Below, piece after piece: positions 46,507 to 54,136 of a stretch of DNA of 64,000 bases. Source of the stretch: a virus; the IMG/VR virus record IMGVR_UViG_3300042558_003926, positions 225,652 to 289,651 of that record; one strand, 5' to 3'. The number at the start of each line of letters is the position of its first letter. Position 1 is the first letter of the stretch. Position numbers and translations under genes: made by a program. Below the pieces are notes generated by a model that searched no databases, had not been told where the DNA came from, and was given only the letters and a program-made list of their open reading frames with translations.

Positions 46507-46731
46507 ATGGGAGATCACAGACACACCACTACCCAATGCACCTCAGTGCCTGTGAGCACCCCGCATGGAGACGGAGAGCTACAGGCTCTTTACATATCTG
46601 AGCTTGGCTTCCTGATGGCCAAGGTCTACTTCAAAGAGACTGGGGTCTGGACCACATGGAATCTCGGACCTCATGACATTCGTAAATCACCACTCTCTAA
46701 GGCTATCCACGATCAGGAGTGGGTTTTATAA
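46507..46731 (+). CDS. Small soluble protein, 74 aa
   Basis: Begins two bases after the previous stop. His-rich start MGDHRHTTTQ, then a small beta domain (VPVSTPHGDGELQALYISEL, VYFKETGVWTTWNLGPHDIR). A KOW/SH3-like barrel is a guess from strand pattern. No family recognised. Confidence 0.66.
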   Translation: MGDHRHTTTQCTSVPVSTPHGDGELQALYISELGFLMAKVYFKETGVWTTWNLGPHDIRKSPLSKAIHDQEWVL

Positions 46732-46740
46732 TACACCTCT

Positions 46741-46872
46741 ATGCTACGTAAACTCTGGAGAACTATAGACAGAAAAGTGATGGATACATCTGACTACACC
46801 TTAGCTATGCTTTTGATAGGTTTGGTTATAGGTACATTTGCTGCTCTCTGTCTACTAACTCTTCTACCATAA
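46741..46872 (+). CDS. Small membrane peptide, 43 aa
   Basis: MLRKLWRTIDRKVMDTSDYT followed by one hydrophobic segment LAMLLIGLVIGTFAALCLLT. It ends one base before the late box of the next gene, which supports it being the last gene of the small membrane-protein run. Confidence 0.62.
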   Translation: MLRKLWRTIDRKVMDTSDYTLAMLLIGLVIGTFAALCLLTLLP

Positions 46873-46873
46873 C

Positions 46874-46882
46874 AATATATAG
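46874..46882 (+). promoter_or_regulatory. Late-type promoter box
   Basis: AATATATAG, three bases before the ATG at 46886. Confidence 0.62.
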
Positions 46883-46885
46883 TTT

Positions 46886-47278
46886 ATGAAACATCTTAGA
46901 AGATTTAATGAGAGCGCAAACACAAACCTAGAGGAGATTACTCCAGGTAGATTTGTGTATCACTTGTCTGCACCAGTATACAGAGACCAGATAGAAAGAA
47001 TCGGGTTACTTCCTAAAAGAGGGGAACAGTGGTTAACCAATACTCCAATTGAGGGAGAAGCTATATTTGCAACTGATAGTGATAACGAGGAAGATTGGTA
47101 CGATTCCTCTTATGATGACGATGTTTATGAGATAGACACGGATAAAATTAGTAATAAGTGGTACGTGGATCCTAATTTCCAAGTTCAAGACTACTCCAAA
47201 CACATAGTTACCTTTGATAAAATACCTTCATCTGCAATCTCTCTAATACATAGAGGAACTGGGGATTCTAAATACTAG
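46886..47278 (+). CDS. Leader-bearing ADP-ribosyltransferase-like protein, 130 aa
   Basis: Leader MKHLRRFNESANTNLEE with FNES as a likely cleavage site. Then FVYHLSAPVYRDQIERIGLL, followed by GEAIFATDSDNEEDW, DVYEIDTDKISNKWYVD and HIVTFDKIPSSAISLI: the HxS...I..GL...(I/V)FAT order recalls ADP-ribosyltransferase folds of the KptA/ART kind. T4 Alt is a capsid-targeted, injected ADP-ribosyltransferase, so this could be a compact analogue. The fold call rests on pattern only; the catalytic glutamate is not identified. Confidence 0.6.
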   Translation: MKHLRRFNESANTNLEEITPGRFVYHLSAPVYRDQIERIGLLPKRGEQWLTNTPIEGEAIFATDSDNEEDWYDSSYDDDVYEIDTDKISNKWYVDPNFQVQDYSKHIVTFDKIPSSAISLIHRGTGDSKY

Positions 47279-47287
47279 ACTATACCC

Positions 47288-47327
47288 ACTTTGCATATTT
47301 AGACGGTTTCACTTTGCATATTTAGAC
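47288..47327 (+). repeat. Direct repeat ACTTTGCATATTTAGAC
   Basis: Two copies about 22 bases apart behind the ART-like gene, in a 275-base gap that turns GC-rich (GGCCGGCC, CCCGGGGG) further on. Nothing else is seen in that gap until the late box at 47532. Confidence 0.6.
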
Positions 47328-47531
47328 CGTTTTGCTACTCACTTTTAGACTCATATAACATAGACATATCCCTGGAGGCCGGCCCTCCTGGAGCACCCAC
47401 CCCAAATTTTGGCCCCCGGCCAAATCTGGAACCCCCAGTTTTAGACCCGGGGGATGCAGGTCCTTTCTATGGGGGACCCAAACCGCGTTTTCACGCACGC
47501 GAAAGGACGGAGAGTACGGGGATGATGGCGG

Positions 47532-47540
47532 GATATATAG
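47532..47540 (+). promoter_or_regulatory. Late-type promoter box
   Basis: GATATATAG, 14 bases before ATG 47555; supports that start over the ATG at 47522. Confidence 0.55.
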
Positions 47541-47554
47541 ACGAGGATATGCCT

Positions 47555-48298
47555 ATGAAGAATCTAAAGACCTATAAGATGTTTGAGAGTGTGGGTGAGC
47601 TTACACCGGAGCAGATCGAGTGGCTTGATGAGTGCACTGATGGTACCTGGACACTCAATCCACAAACAGGACTGGTTGATGTGAAGAGGGATTTCTATTG
47701 TACTGGAGAGAACCTGACAGATTTCAAAGGAGTTAGGTTTGGGGTGGTCGAAGGAGATTTCAATTGCCATAACAATCAGCTCACCACACTGGAGGGAGCA
47801 CCTCATGAGGTTGGTGGAAATTTCGATTGCGACAACAATCAGCTCACCACACTGGAGGGAGCACCGCGGAAGGTTGGAGATATTTTCGGTTGTAGAGGAA
47901 ACCAGCTCACCTCACTGGTGGGAGCACCTCATGAGGTTGGTAGTGATTTCTATTGCCATAACAATCAGCTCACCACACTGGAGGGAGCACCACAACGGGT
48001 TGGAAGGAATTTCAGATGTGACAACAACCAGCTCACTTCTCTAGTGGGAGCACCACAGGATGTTGAAGGGGATTTCTATTGTGGGGACAACCCAGTTTCT
48101 GAAGAGACACTCGATAACATATTCTACCGCATGACGGAAGGAGAGAGTTATATCAAGGCTGTAGAGTCTCTCTGGAGCAAGATTCCGTTAGAAGATCAGG
48201 TGCTGCTATACAGACCTGAGTTTGAGTGGGTAAGTCCAGAGGAGAGAAGAAAGCTGGAAGCGTTAAAGGCTTACCATGGATTTAAAGGTATGATATAA
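47555..48298 (+). CDS. Leader plus leucine-rich-type repeat protein, 5 repeats, 247 aa
   Basis: Plus-strand member of the family otherwise arrayed at 8.8-13.6 kb. Start placed at ATG 47555, which gives the standard leader MKNLKTYKMFESVGELTPEQ. Five repeats, with GAPHEVGG variants not seen in the first array, and the constant C-domain ending GFKGMI. Its stop is immediately followed by the next paralogue (TAAATG). Confidence 0.88.
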   Translation: MKNLKTYKMFESVGELTPEQIEWLDECTDGTWTLNPQTGLVDVKRDFYCTGENLTDFKGVRFGVVEGDFNCHNNQLTTLEGAPHEVGGNFDCDNNQLTTLEGAPRKVGDIFGCRGNQLTSLVGAPHEVGSDFYCHNNQLTTLEGAPQRVGRNFRCDNNQLTSLVGAPQDVEGDFYCGDNPVSEETLDNIFYRMTEGESYIKAVESLWSKIPLEDQVLLYRPEFEWVSPEERRKLEALKAYHGFKGMI

Positions 48299-49045
48299 AT
48301 GAAGAATCTAAAGACCTATAAGATGTTTGAGAGTGTGGGTGAGCTTACACCGGAACAGATGAACTTTATGAACATGTGTGCACCGGAGGGAAATTGGCAA
48401 TTTAATCCAGAGACTGGAGAGGTTGACGTGGATGGAAATTTTGGCTGCTCTCGTATGGATCTGCCAGATTTTAAAGGGATACGATTCGGTGAGGTCACAG
48501 GAGATTTCCTATGCAGAACGAATAGACTCACTTCGTTAGAAGGAGCACCCCGTGAAGTTGGTGGTGAATTTGATTGCAGGGATAATCAGATCACTTCACT
48601 AGAGGGAGCACCACAGAAAGTGGGCACCGATTTTGACTGCGGAAGAAATCAGCTCACTTCACTGGTAGGAGCACCACAGGAGATAGCTGGAACTTTCGGC
48701 TGCGAGGAGAACAATCTAGAAAACCTAATTGGAGCACCTAGAAGAGTTGGTGAAGACTTCTGGTGCAGACGAAATCAACTCACCTCACTGGAGGGTGTTC
48801 CAGAGAGAATTGGAGACACACTCTATTCTGGTAAGAATCCAGTTTCTGAGGACGCATTCTTAAGCATCTATGATATGATGAACAAAGGCGAATCTTACAT
48901 AGGAGCTGTTGAAGCTGTTTGGCCGGAACTTGGTGGCGAAGACAAGATGCTCCTATATCGTCCCGAATTCTCTTGGGTTAGTGGAGATGAGCTTAAAGGA
49001 ATCAAGGCAATGCTTGCCTACAAGGGGATTAAATTTATGCTGTGA
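48299..49045 (+). CDS. Leader plus leucine-rich-type repeat protein, diverged, 248 aa
   Basis: Same leader (MKNLKTYKMFES) and plan, but the repeats have drifted (ENNLENLIGAPRRVGEDFWC, GVPERIGDTLYSGK) and the C-domain differs (EDAFLSIYDMMNKGESYIGA, ending GIKFML). Five repeats. It carries the SRMDLPDFK N-domain variant of 10507-11193. An intermediate between the near-identical copies and 52632-53528. Confidence 0.86.
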   Translation: MKNLKTYKMFESVGELTPEQMNFMNMCAPEGNWQFNPETGEVDVDGNFGCSRMDLPDFKGIRFGEVTGDFLCRTNRLTSLEGAPREVGGEFDCRDNQITSLEGAPQKVGTDFDCGRNQLTSLVGAPQEIAGTFGCEENNLENLIGAPRRVGEDFWCRRNQLTSLEGVPERIGDTLYSGKNPVSEDAFLSIYDMMNKGESYIGAVEAVWPELGGEDKMLLYRPEFSWVSGDELKGIKAMLAYKGIKFML

Positions 49046-49073
49046 TCCCAGTCAAAACAAATAATTTCAGAGA

Positions 49074-49787
49074 ATGAAAAAAATATCCGAGTTAATTACC
49101 ATAGTTATTCCGTGCAAAAACGAGGAGAAGTACATAGGCAAAACTCTAAGCAGCATCTCGGGCCAATTAGGGGTTGATGGGATTAGAGTAATTGTAGCAG
49201 ATGCCAATTCAACGGACCGAACTAGAGAGATCATAGGGGAATGTCAGAAGAAGCTAAACAAGCTTAACATAGAAATCATAGAGGGAGGTCCGGTTTCTGT
49301 TGGTAGAAATAGAGGAGCATCTCTGGTAGAAACCCCGTATGTACTATTCATAGATGCTGATACCGAATTGATAGAGCACGACATTATTAGCCAAGCTGCT
49401 TTCTTTACAGCCAGCTACCATCTCATAACATGCAAAACAGTAAGCTCCTCAACATCCATAAAATCTAAGGTGATTTTTCGAGCATTCAATTTTATGAGAG
49501 CCTGTCTAATGGTTAAGCCTTTCTGCACAGGCGTGTTCTTTTTGACCAGCATGGACAGATTTGTTCACCTGGGAGGATTTGATGAAACAGTAACAAATAG
49601 CGAGGATTACTTGCTAAGCAAAAAATATAGGGGATTTGAATTCCTAATCATGAACAGAAGAGTCACTCAGGATGACCGCAGATTTAAAAATATGGGATAT
49701 TTCAAATTTCTAAAAATGCTCTGTCTCAACTATCTGAATAGAAACGATCTGAACCATTTTCGTAAAAACATAAACTATTGGCAATGA
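49074..49787 (+). CDS. Family 2 glycosyltransferase, 237 aa
   Basis: N-terminal ITIVIPCKNEEKYIGKTLSS, then VIVADANSTDRT, FIDADTE (the metal-binding DxD) and LGGFDETV with SEDYLLSKK: the order of a GT2 GT-A domain. Short C-terminal basic helix, no membrane span evident. Its stop overlaps the next start. Located among late leader genes, but itself without a leader. It would transfer a sugar to an unknown acceptor. Confidence 0.85.
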   Translation: MKKISELITIVIPCKNEEKYIGKTLSSISGQLGVDGIRVIVADANSTDRTREIIGECQKKLNKLNIEIIEGGPVSVGRNRGASLVETPYVLFIDADTELIEHDIISQAAFFTASYHLITCKTVSSSTSIKSKVIFRAFNFMRACLMVKPFCTGVFFLTSMDRFVHLGGFDETVTNSEDYLLSKKYRGFEFLIMNRRVTQDDRRFKNMGYFKFLKMLCLNYLNRNDLNHFRKNINYWQ

Positions 49788-50476
49788 AAAAAGTAGAAGC
49801 TTTATTTATATCGGATGTTCACCTTGGATCAAAGGGCAGCAATTCCGAAAAGTTATTATCCATATTAAAAGAACACGATCCGGAATATCTCTTTATTGTT
49901 GGTGATTTTATCGATGGCTGGTTGCTGAAGAAGAGACATTACTGGACACAAGACTTCACCAACGTTATTCGTAAAATATTGTCATATAGTAAAAATGGAA
50001 CCAAAGTGGTTTATGTGACAGGAAATCATGACGAATTTCTACGAAGTTATACCCCGCTAACATTCTCTGAGAACATTCAGATAGTCGACGAATACACCTG
50101 GAACAACTACTACATAGTTCACGGAGATCAATTTGACGGAATTGTGAAGATGAAATGGCTGGGCATGCTAGGATCTTGGGGTTATGAGTTTGCAATTTGG
50201 ATAGATCGGATTCTGAAAAAATTCGGTAACAAAAAATCTCTAAGCAAATTTCTTAAGAAGAACGTTAAGGATGCCATCAAATTCATTACCAATTTCGAAA
50301 AACAAGCAGCTTATCAGGCAAGGATAAGAGGATGCGAGGGTGTAATATGTGGACACATCCACACACCATGCGATTCTAAAATAGGTGATATTCGATATTT
50401 GAACTGTGGAGATTGGATAGAGAACAACAGCTATATTGTGTTCAAGAATGGTAAATTCGCCATTAAATTCTATTGA
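49784..50476 (+). CDS. LpxH-like metallophosphoesterase, 230 aa
   Basis: All calcineurin-type motifs are present: FISDVHLGSKG, VGDFIDGW, TGNHDEF, YIVHGDQFDG and CGHIHTP. The spacing fits UDP-2,3-diacylglucosamine pyrophosphatases (LpxH) of lipid A synthesis, although hydrolysis of another nucleotide sugar is possible. I use ATG 49784, which overlaps the stop of the glycosyltransferase gene (ATGA); a TTG two codons upstream is the alternative. The pair suggests alteration of the host envelope or of a glycolipid. Confidence 0.82.
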   Translation: MKKVEALFISDVHLGSKGSNSEKLLSILKEHDPEYLFIVGDFIDGWLLKKRHYWTQDFTNVIRKILSYSKNGTKVVYVTGNHDEFLRSYTPLTFSENIQIVDEYTWNNYYIVHGDQFDGIVKMKWLGMLGSWGYEFAIWIDRILKKFGNKKSLSKFLKKNVKDAIKFITNFEKQAAYQARIRGCEGVICGHIHTPCDSKIGDIRYLNCGDWIENNSYIVFKNGKFAIKFY

Positions 50477-50483
50477 TGTCAGC

Positions 50484-50492
50484 AATATATAG
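50484..50492 (+). promoter_or_regulatory. Late-type promoter box
   Basis: AATATATAG, 14 bases before the ATG at 50507. Confidence 0.5.
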
Positions 50493-50506
50493 AATATCGA
50501 ATAAAT

Positions 50507-51142
50507 ATGAAGAATCTAAAAACATATCAGCAACTTTTCGAATCCGCCAAGGATGATCTAGGATACGGACTCGATGACGTAAGAAAACTTACACTATACA
50601 AGGCTTTACTTGCTTTGGGGTGGGAAGACATCTCTACCGATAGAGGCGAGAATGATCTGACTATTAAGCTTAAACACCCAAAACATGGGGATTATAAGTA
50701 TCTGACGGTTCAGGCTAACGGCCAAGTCAGAACATACTACAGGGGAAACTACTACCCGTGGATCACTTATAAAATGAGACCAAAGGTCAAGAGAGAGTAT
50801 GGAGATCGTTATAAAAATGCTGCAGACTGGAACGATTCCCTTCTTTACCTTTTAAACTGGACTTACAAGACAATGGGAATGGGCCTTAATCTTAAAGGAG
50901 TAGGGAAAAAGATTGGCGGTTGGAAAAGTGGTTCCGAGTATTCTATTCCCGACGATATTCTGATCGATCTTCTGGAGCATATGTTCAGAGAGGGAGACCC
51001 TGAGATATTTCTTTCTGTTTACTCCAACTCTGACGATGACGTAAGAGAGAAATTAGTCAAAAGACTGAATATTGACGACGACAGGATAAATAAGATCATG
51101 AATGCCAAGATCAATGTCGGGTCAGCTATGAAATTTACATAA
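50507..51142 (+). CDS. Leader-bearing protein of unknown function, 211 aa
   Basis: Leader MKNLKTYQQLFESAKDDLGY, very like that of the repeat proteins. The body is a basic, Tyr/Trp-rich domain (RTYYRGNYYPWITYKMRPKV) followed by a helical end with SDDDVREKLVKRLNIDDDRI. No family recognised. First of three leader genes in a row, two bases before the next. Confidence 0.77.
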   Translation: MKNLKTYQQLFESAKDDLGYGLDDVRKLTLYKALLALGWEDISTDRGENDLTIKLKHPKHGDYKYLTVQANGQVRTYYRGNYYPWITYKMRPKVKREYGDRYKNAADWNDSLLYLLNWTYKTMGMGLNLKGVGKKIGGWKSGSEYSIPDDILIDLLEHMFREGDPEIFLSVYSNSDDDVREKLVKRLNIDDDRINKIMNAKINVGSAMKFT

Positions 51143-51144
51143 AT

Positions 51145-51765
51145 ATGAAACACCTTAATAACTGGAAACTATTCGAATCTGAAGAGGAACAAGGGCAAGG
51201 ACAAGAACCGGAAATCGGATCTAAAAATAGGTACCAAGGATTCTGTCTAACCGCTTCCTGGTCATATGATCGTAGTGACGCAGCCACTCTAATGGTTGCA
51301 GCTAGCTGTCTAACTCTTCAGGAATTCTTTAATCATGTTTGGACAGAATTTAGCGGAGACGAGGACGAGTACGAGGACTTATCCGATATTCAGGATATTA
51401 GCGATTTAATAGATCATATTGCTGATTCCATGGAGATTTATCCGGATTGGGAATTATGGTGTGGTTTGGAGCCTAAACGACAGGAAAGCGATATGGATTC
51501 TTCATCTTTAGCCAATCCAATAATATCAGCCAACATACTAAATTCAATGTTCAGTAATGTTCAGGAAATCATGGGCAGCAATAGCAAGAGCACCAAAGAC
51601 GACGAGAATATGGCTATAGCTAGATCCATAGAGAACTCACCAGAGCTTATATCAATGTACATTAACTACCCTAAATTTGATGAGATTAAAAAATTCATCA
51701 ATTTGGATAATAAAAAAATAGATCTGCTCATCAACTACTATCAGAATATAAAGGGAATGATCTAA
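51145..51765 (+). CDS. Leader-bearing acidic protein, 206 aa
   Basis: Leader MKHLNNWKLFESEEEQGQ, then an acidic domain with LTASWSYDRSDAATLMVAAS and a helical end NYYQNIKGMI. The terminal KGMI matches the end of the repeat proteins (GFKGMI), suggesting a shared C-terminal tail of functional importance. Its stop overlaps the next start (TAATG). Confidence 0.76.
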   Translation: MKHLNNWKLFESEEEQGQGQEPEIGSKNRYQGFCLTASWSYDRSDAATLMVAASCLTLQEFFNHVWTEFSGDEDEYEDLSDIQDISDLIDHIADSMEIYPDWELWCGLEPKRQESDMDSSSLANPIISANILNSMFSNVQEIMGSNSKSTKDDENMAIARSIENSPELISMYINYPKFDEIKKFINLDNKKIDLLINYYQNIKGMI

Positions 51766-52277
51766 TGAAGCATCTAAAGCCATACGACGTATTTTCTGAT
51801 TTATCCCACATAGACGAGGCTATATCATGGTCTGATGTTAAATCAGCATATAAAAGAGCTAAACATGTGGCTATGAATGTTATTAGAGCTTTTAAACACG
51901 AGGGCAAAGAAACTGCTGATATGATGAGGGTTTTTAATTATCAGCTAAGAAAGAAATTAAATCTAGAAACTAGAAGAGATGCTCCGAGTCCAGAAGAAAT
52001 TACTAGCGCTCTCGAACAGCTAAAGGATATTCCAAAACTTGCTCCTTATGCGGTTATTCTACTTACATCCCCAATTCCATTTTCATCTACCATGTACACT
52101 GGAGCTGCTATCTACCTCAAGAAAGTGACCAGGGGATATCTTAACTTACTACCTGATTCGTTCTCTGATGTGTTTAAAGGAATAGAAGACAGCGAGGTTG
52201 AGATAGAAAGGGATAGAAAGGAAATTGAATTCAAAGAGGATCCGCAAGATCCAGCAAAGTGGATAGATGTTAAATAG
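51765..52277 (+). CDS. Leader-bearing protein, LETM1-like segment, 170 aa
   Basis: Leader MKHLKPYDVFSDLSHIDEA. Residues about 80-145 (EITSALEQLKDIPKLAPYAV then LTSPIPFSSTMYTGAAIYLK and LNLLPDSF) look like the ribosome-binding-type LETM1 segment, with a weakly hydrophobic helix; this is a tentative match. Acidic C-terminus. Convergent with 52280-52591 with a two-base gap. Confidence 0.7.
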   Translation: MKHLKPYDVFSDLSHIDEAISWSDVKSAYKRAKHVAMNVIRAFKHEGKETADMMRVFNYQLRKKLNLETRRDAPSPEEITSALEQLKDIPKLAPYAVILLTSPIPFSSTMYTGAAIYLKKVTRGYLNLLPDSFSDVFKGIEDSEVEIERDRKEIEFKEDPQDPAKWIDVK

Positions 52278-52279
52278 TT

Positions 52280-52591
52280 CTATCTGAACTTACCTGGATA
52301 AATCATTCTCCATTCGTGCCCAGCAGGTACATCACTTACTTTAACGCCAAAGATCTTTTTTTCCGGACATGGAGATTTTCCATCTATTAGAAATCCGTTA
52401 TTACAAGCCCATGTTTCAATATTTCTTGTATAGTGCTGACCGGGGGAATATGGAAAATTTACACCAGAGTTATTTTCTATGGAAGTTATTCTCCCTCCCA
52501 GAACGATAAGATTGATCTTTCTTCCAGATCTTGATGTCAGCTCAATCTCCCTTTCCTGGGAGAAGTTCTCGTATAATTCTATGTTTTCCAT
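52280..52591 (-). CDS. Leader-bearing small protein, 103 aa
   Basis: Leader MENIELYENFSQEREIEL. The body is a compact beta domain (INLIVLGGRITSIENNSGVN) with WACNNGFLIDG and CPEKKIFGV cysteines. Divergent late boxes on both strands separate it from 52632-53528. No family recognised. Confidence 0.75.
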   Translation of the reverse strand: MENIELYENFSQEREIELTSRSGRKINLIVLGGRITSIENNSGVNFPYSPGQHYTRNIETWACNNGFLIDGKSPCPEKKIFGVKVSDVPAGHEWRMIYPGKFR

Positions 52592-52597
52592 GATACT

Positions 52598-52606
52598 CTA
52601 TATATC
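52598..52606 (-). promoter_or_regulatory. Late-type promoter box
   Basis: Minus-strand GATATATAG, six bases before the ATG at 52591. Confidence 0.6.
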
Positions 52607-52616
52607 CAAAATTTTA

Positions 52617-52625
52617 GATATATAA
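52617..52625 (+). promoter_or_regulatory. Late-type promoter box
   Basis: GATATATAA, six bases before the ATG at 52632; forms a divergent pair with 52598-52606. Confidence 0.6.
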
Positions 52626-52631
52626 GGGAGA

Positions 52632-53528
52632 ATGAAAAACCTGGTCACATATAGGGTATTTGAAAACGAAGCAGAGCCGATCCGGAAGGTGTTTAATAGG
52701 GAACAGCTTTCTTGGTTAGATAAGTGTACGGAGGGATCTTGGAAGTATAATCCGGCAACGGGAAAAATAGACGTTAATGGATCTTTCGATTGTTCTAATC
52801 AAGGATTAACTGATTTTAAAGGTATCGAATTTGGAGACGTTAAGGAACAATTCAGATGCAATGGAAATAAACTGACCTCCTTAGATGGTTCTCCGGAAAG
52901 AGTAAAAGACTTCGTTTGCAGTAAAAACTTATTAAAGAATCTTATAGGTGGACCAAAAGAGGTTAATACCTATCACGCGGGTGGAAATGAATTAGTTAGT
53001 ATGGAAGGATCTCCCGCTAGAGTAAACGGTCCTATGTCGGTAAGAGACAACCTGCTGGAATCTTTAGTCGGTTCACCCGAATATATCGGAGGAGATTTTA
53101 GTTGTCCTGATAACAGACTAGAGACAATGGTGGGTGCACCTAGAAAAATAGAAGGGGATTTTAACTGTGCTGATAACTATCTAAAAGATTTAACTGGAAT
53201 CCCAAATGAAATTGGAGGGAGCATTAGCCTATACGGTAACAATATATCATCTCTCAAGGGAATAGATGATCTGGTATCACTTGGATACTTAAGGTACCAT
53301 TCATCGTGGTTTTCAGAAAATCCGTTGTCCAAAGATACCGCTGTTCTCATAGTGGATGAGATGAGCGAGAAAGATCTTGAATATGGTGAAGTTTTAAGAA
53401 AAGTATGGGAAGATATACCCGATGAGGACAAGGTTCTTCTTTATAAAGATCTACCCGGATTAACCGACGAAGAAGCTAAAGCTTATAGAGCTCTAGCAGG
53501 ATTTCTTGGTATGAGACACCTACTATGA
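52632..53528 (+). CDS. Leader plus leucine-rich-type repeat protein, most diverged, 298 aa
   Basis: Leader MKNLVTYRVFENEAEPIRK, a related N-domain (SWLDKCTEGSWKYNPATGKI, FDCSNQGLTDFKGIEFG) and six degenerate repeats (NKLTSLDGSPERVKDFVCSK, NRLETMVGAPRKIEGDFNC). The C-domain keeps the ENPLSKDT...LWxxIPDEDKVLLY plan and ends GMRHLL. It is the oldest-looking member and shows which positions are under constraint. Confidence 0.85.
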   Translation: MKNLVTYRVFENEAEPIRKVFNREQLSWLDKCTEGSWKYNPATGKIDVNGSFDCSNQGLTDFKGIEFGDVKEQFRCNGNKLTSLDGSPERVKDFVCSKNLLKNLIGGPKEVNTYHAGGNELVSMEGSPARVNGPMSVRDNLLESLVGSPEYIGGDFSCPDNRLETMVGAPRKIEGDFNCADNYLKDLTGIPNEIGGSISLYGNNISSLKGIDDLVSLGYLRYHSSWFSENPLSKDTAVLIVDEMSEKDLEYGEVLRKVWEDIPDEDKVLLYKDLPGLTDEEAKAYRALAGFLGMRHLL

Positions 53529-53666
53529 TTCGCAATTAATCCTATGAGCAAGAATCCATCTTGCTATCTTGAAATCTTTAGCCCTATTTATAATAAGACC
53601 GTGTTGATAACATATCTCTTTAAGCAGAGGCATCATTATCGAAATTTTCTGTTTACCTAATTCCAT
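53523..53666 (-). CDS. Small basic protein, 47 aa
   Basis: Starts MELGKQKISIMMPLLKEICY and ends WILAHRINCES. The start codon overlaps the end of 53653-54111 in another frame, and the stop overlaps the convergent repeat gene by six bases. Basic and helical. It is tentative because of its size, but it fills the gap exactly. Confidence 0.5.
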   Translation of the reverse strand: MELGKQKISIMMPLLKEICYQHGLIINRAKDFKIARWILAHRINCES

Positions 53667-54111
53667 TTTTCTTTCTAATTTTCTCTAATGTGCTATCCAG
53701 AGAATGGTTGATCCTAGACAGGACCTCATTCTTGAAAGCGTTTCTTCTAATTGCCATCTCCCTAATGAACTTCTCCGACATATAATGTTCTAGAGCCATG
53801 CTAATGTGAACATCATACCCAAAAACGGAATTGATGATCTTAACATTTCTGCTCTCTAGAAAGATGAATATCTTTTTATCAGGCGATGATATGTAGCACT
53901 CCTGAGTAGTAATATCATAATATAATTTACTCTCTCTATCGTGAAGTATCTCTAAAAATATCTGCAGTGCGGTATCCTCTGATTTAGATAGCTTCTGTGG
54001 TCTTTTTAACTTCCTATTATTTGAGCCAGATCTTACTATTCTTCCCCATCTTGTAAAGATAATTCTTCTGAGTCTTCTTAATCCAGATCTGAATTTCTCG
54101 CTCCAAGCCAT
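53653..54111 (-). CDS. Basic protein next to the sigma factor, 152 aa
   Basis: An Arg-rich N-terminus (MAWSEKFRSGLRRLRRIIFT) and a middle domain with LYYDITTQECYISSPDKKIF. Highly basic overall, so contact with nucleic acid or polymerase is possible. It follows the sigma gene by 25 bases in the same orientation and is probably cotranscribed, so it may be a partner. No family recognised. Confidence 0.7.
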   Translation of the reverse strand: MAWSEKFRSGLRRLRRIIFTRWGRIVRSGSNNRKLKRPQKLSKSEDTALQIFLEILHDRESKLYYDITTQECYISSPDKKIFIFLESRNVKIINSVFGYDVHISMALEHYMSEKFIREMAIRRNAFKNEVLSRINHSLDSTLEKIRKKNGIR

Positions 54112-54136
54112 TGTTTATGTTTTAAAAGTTAACAAA

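Noticed and set aside
48290-48305. TATAAAT at the junction of repeat genes as a late promoter
   Set aside because: The box would overlap the start codon itself; TAAATG is better explained as stop-start coupling.
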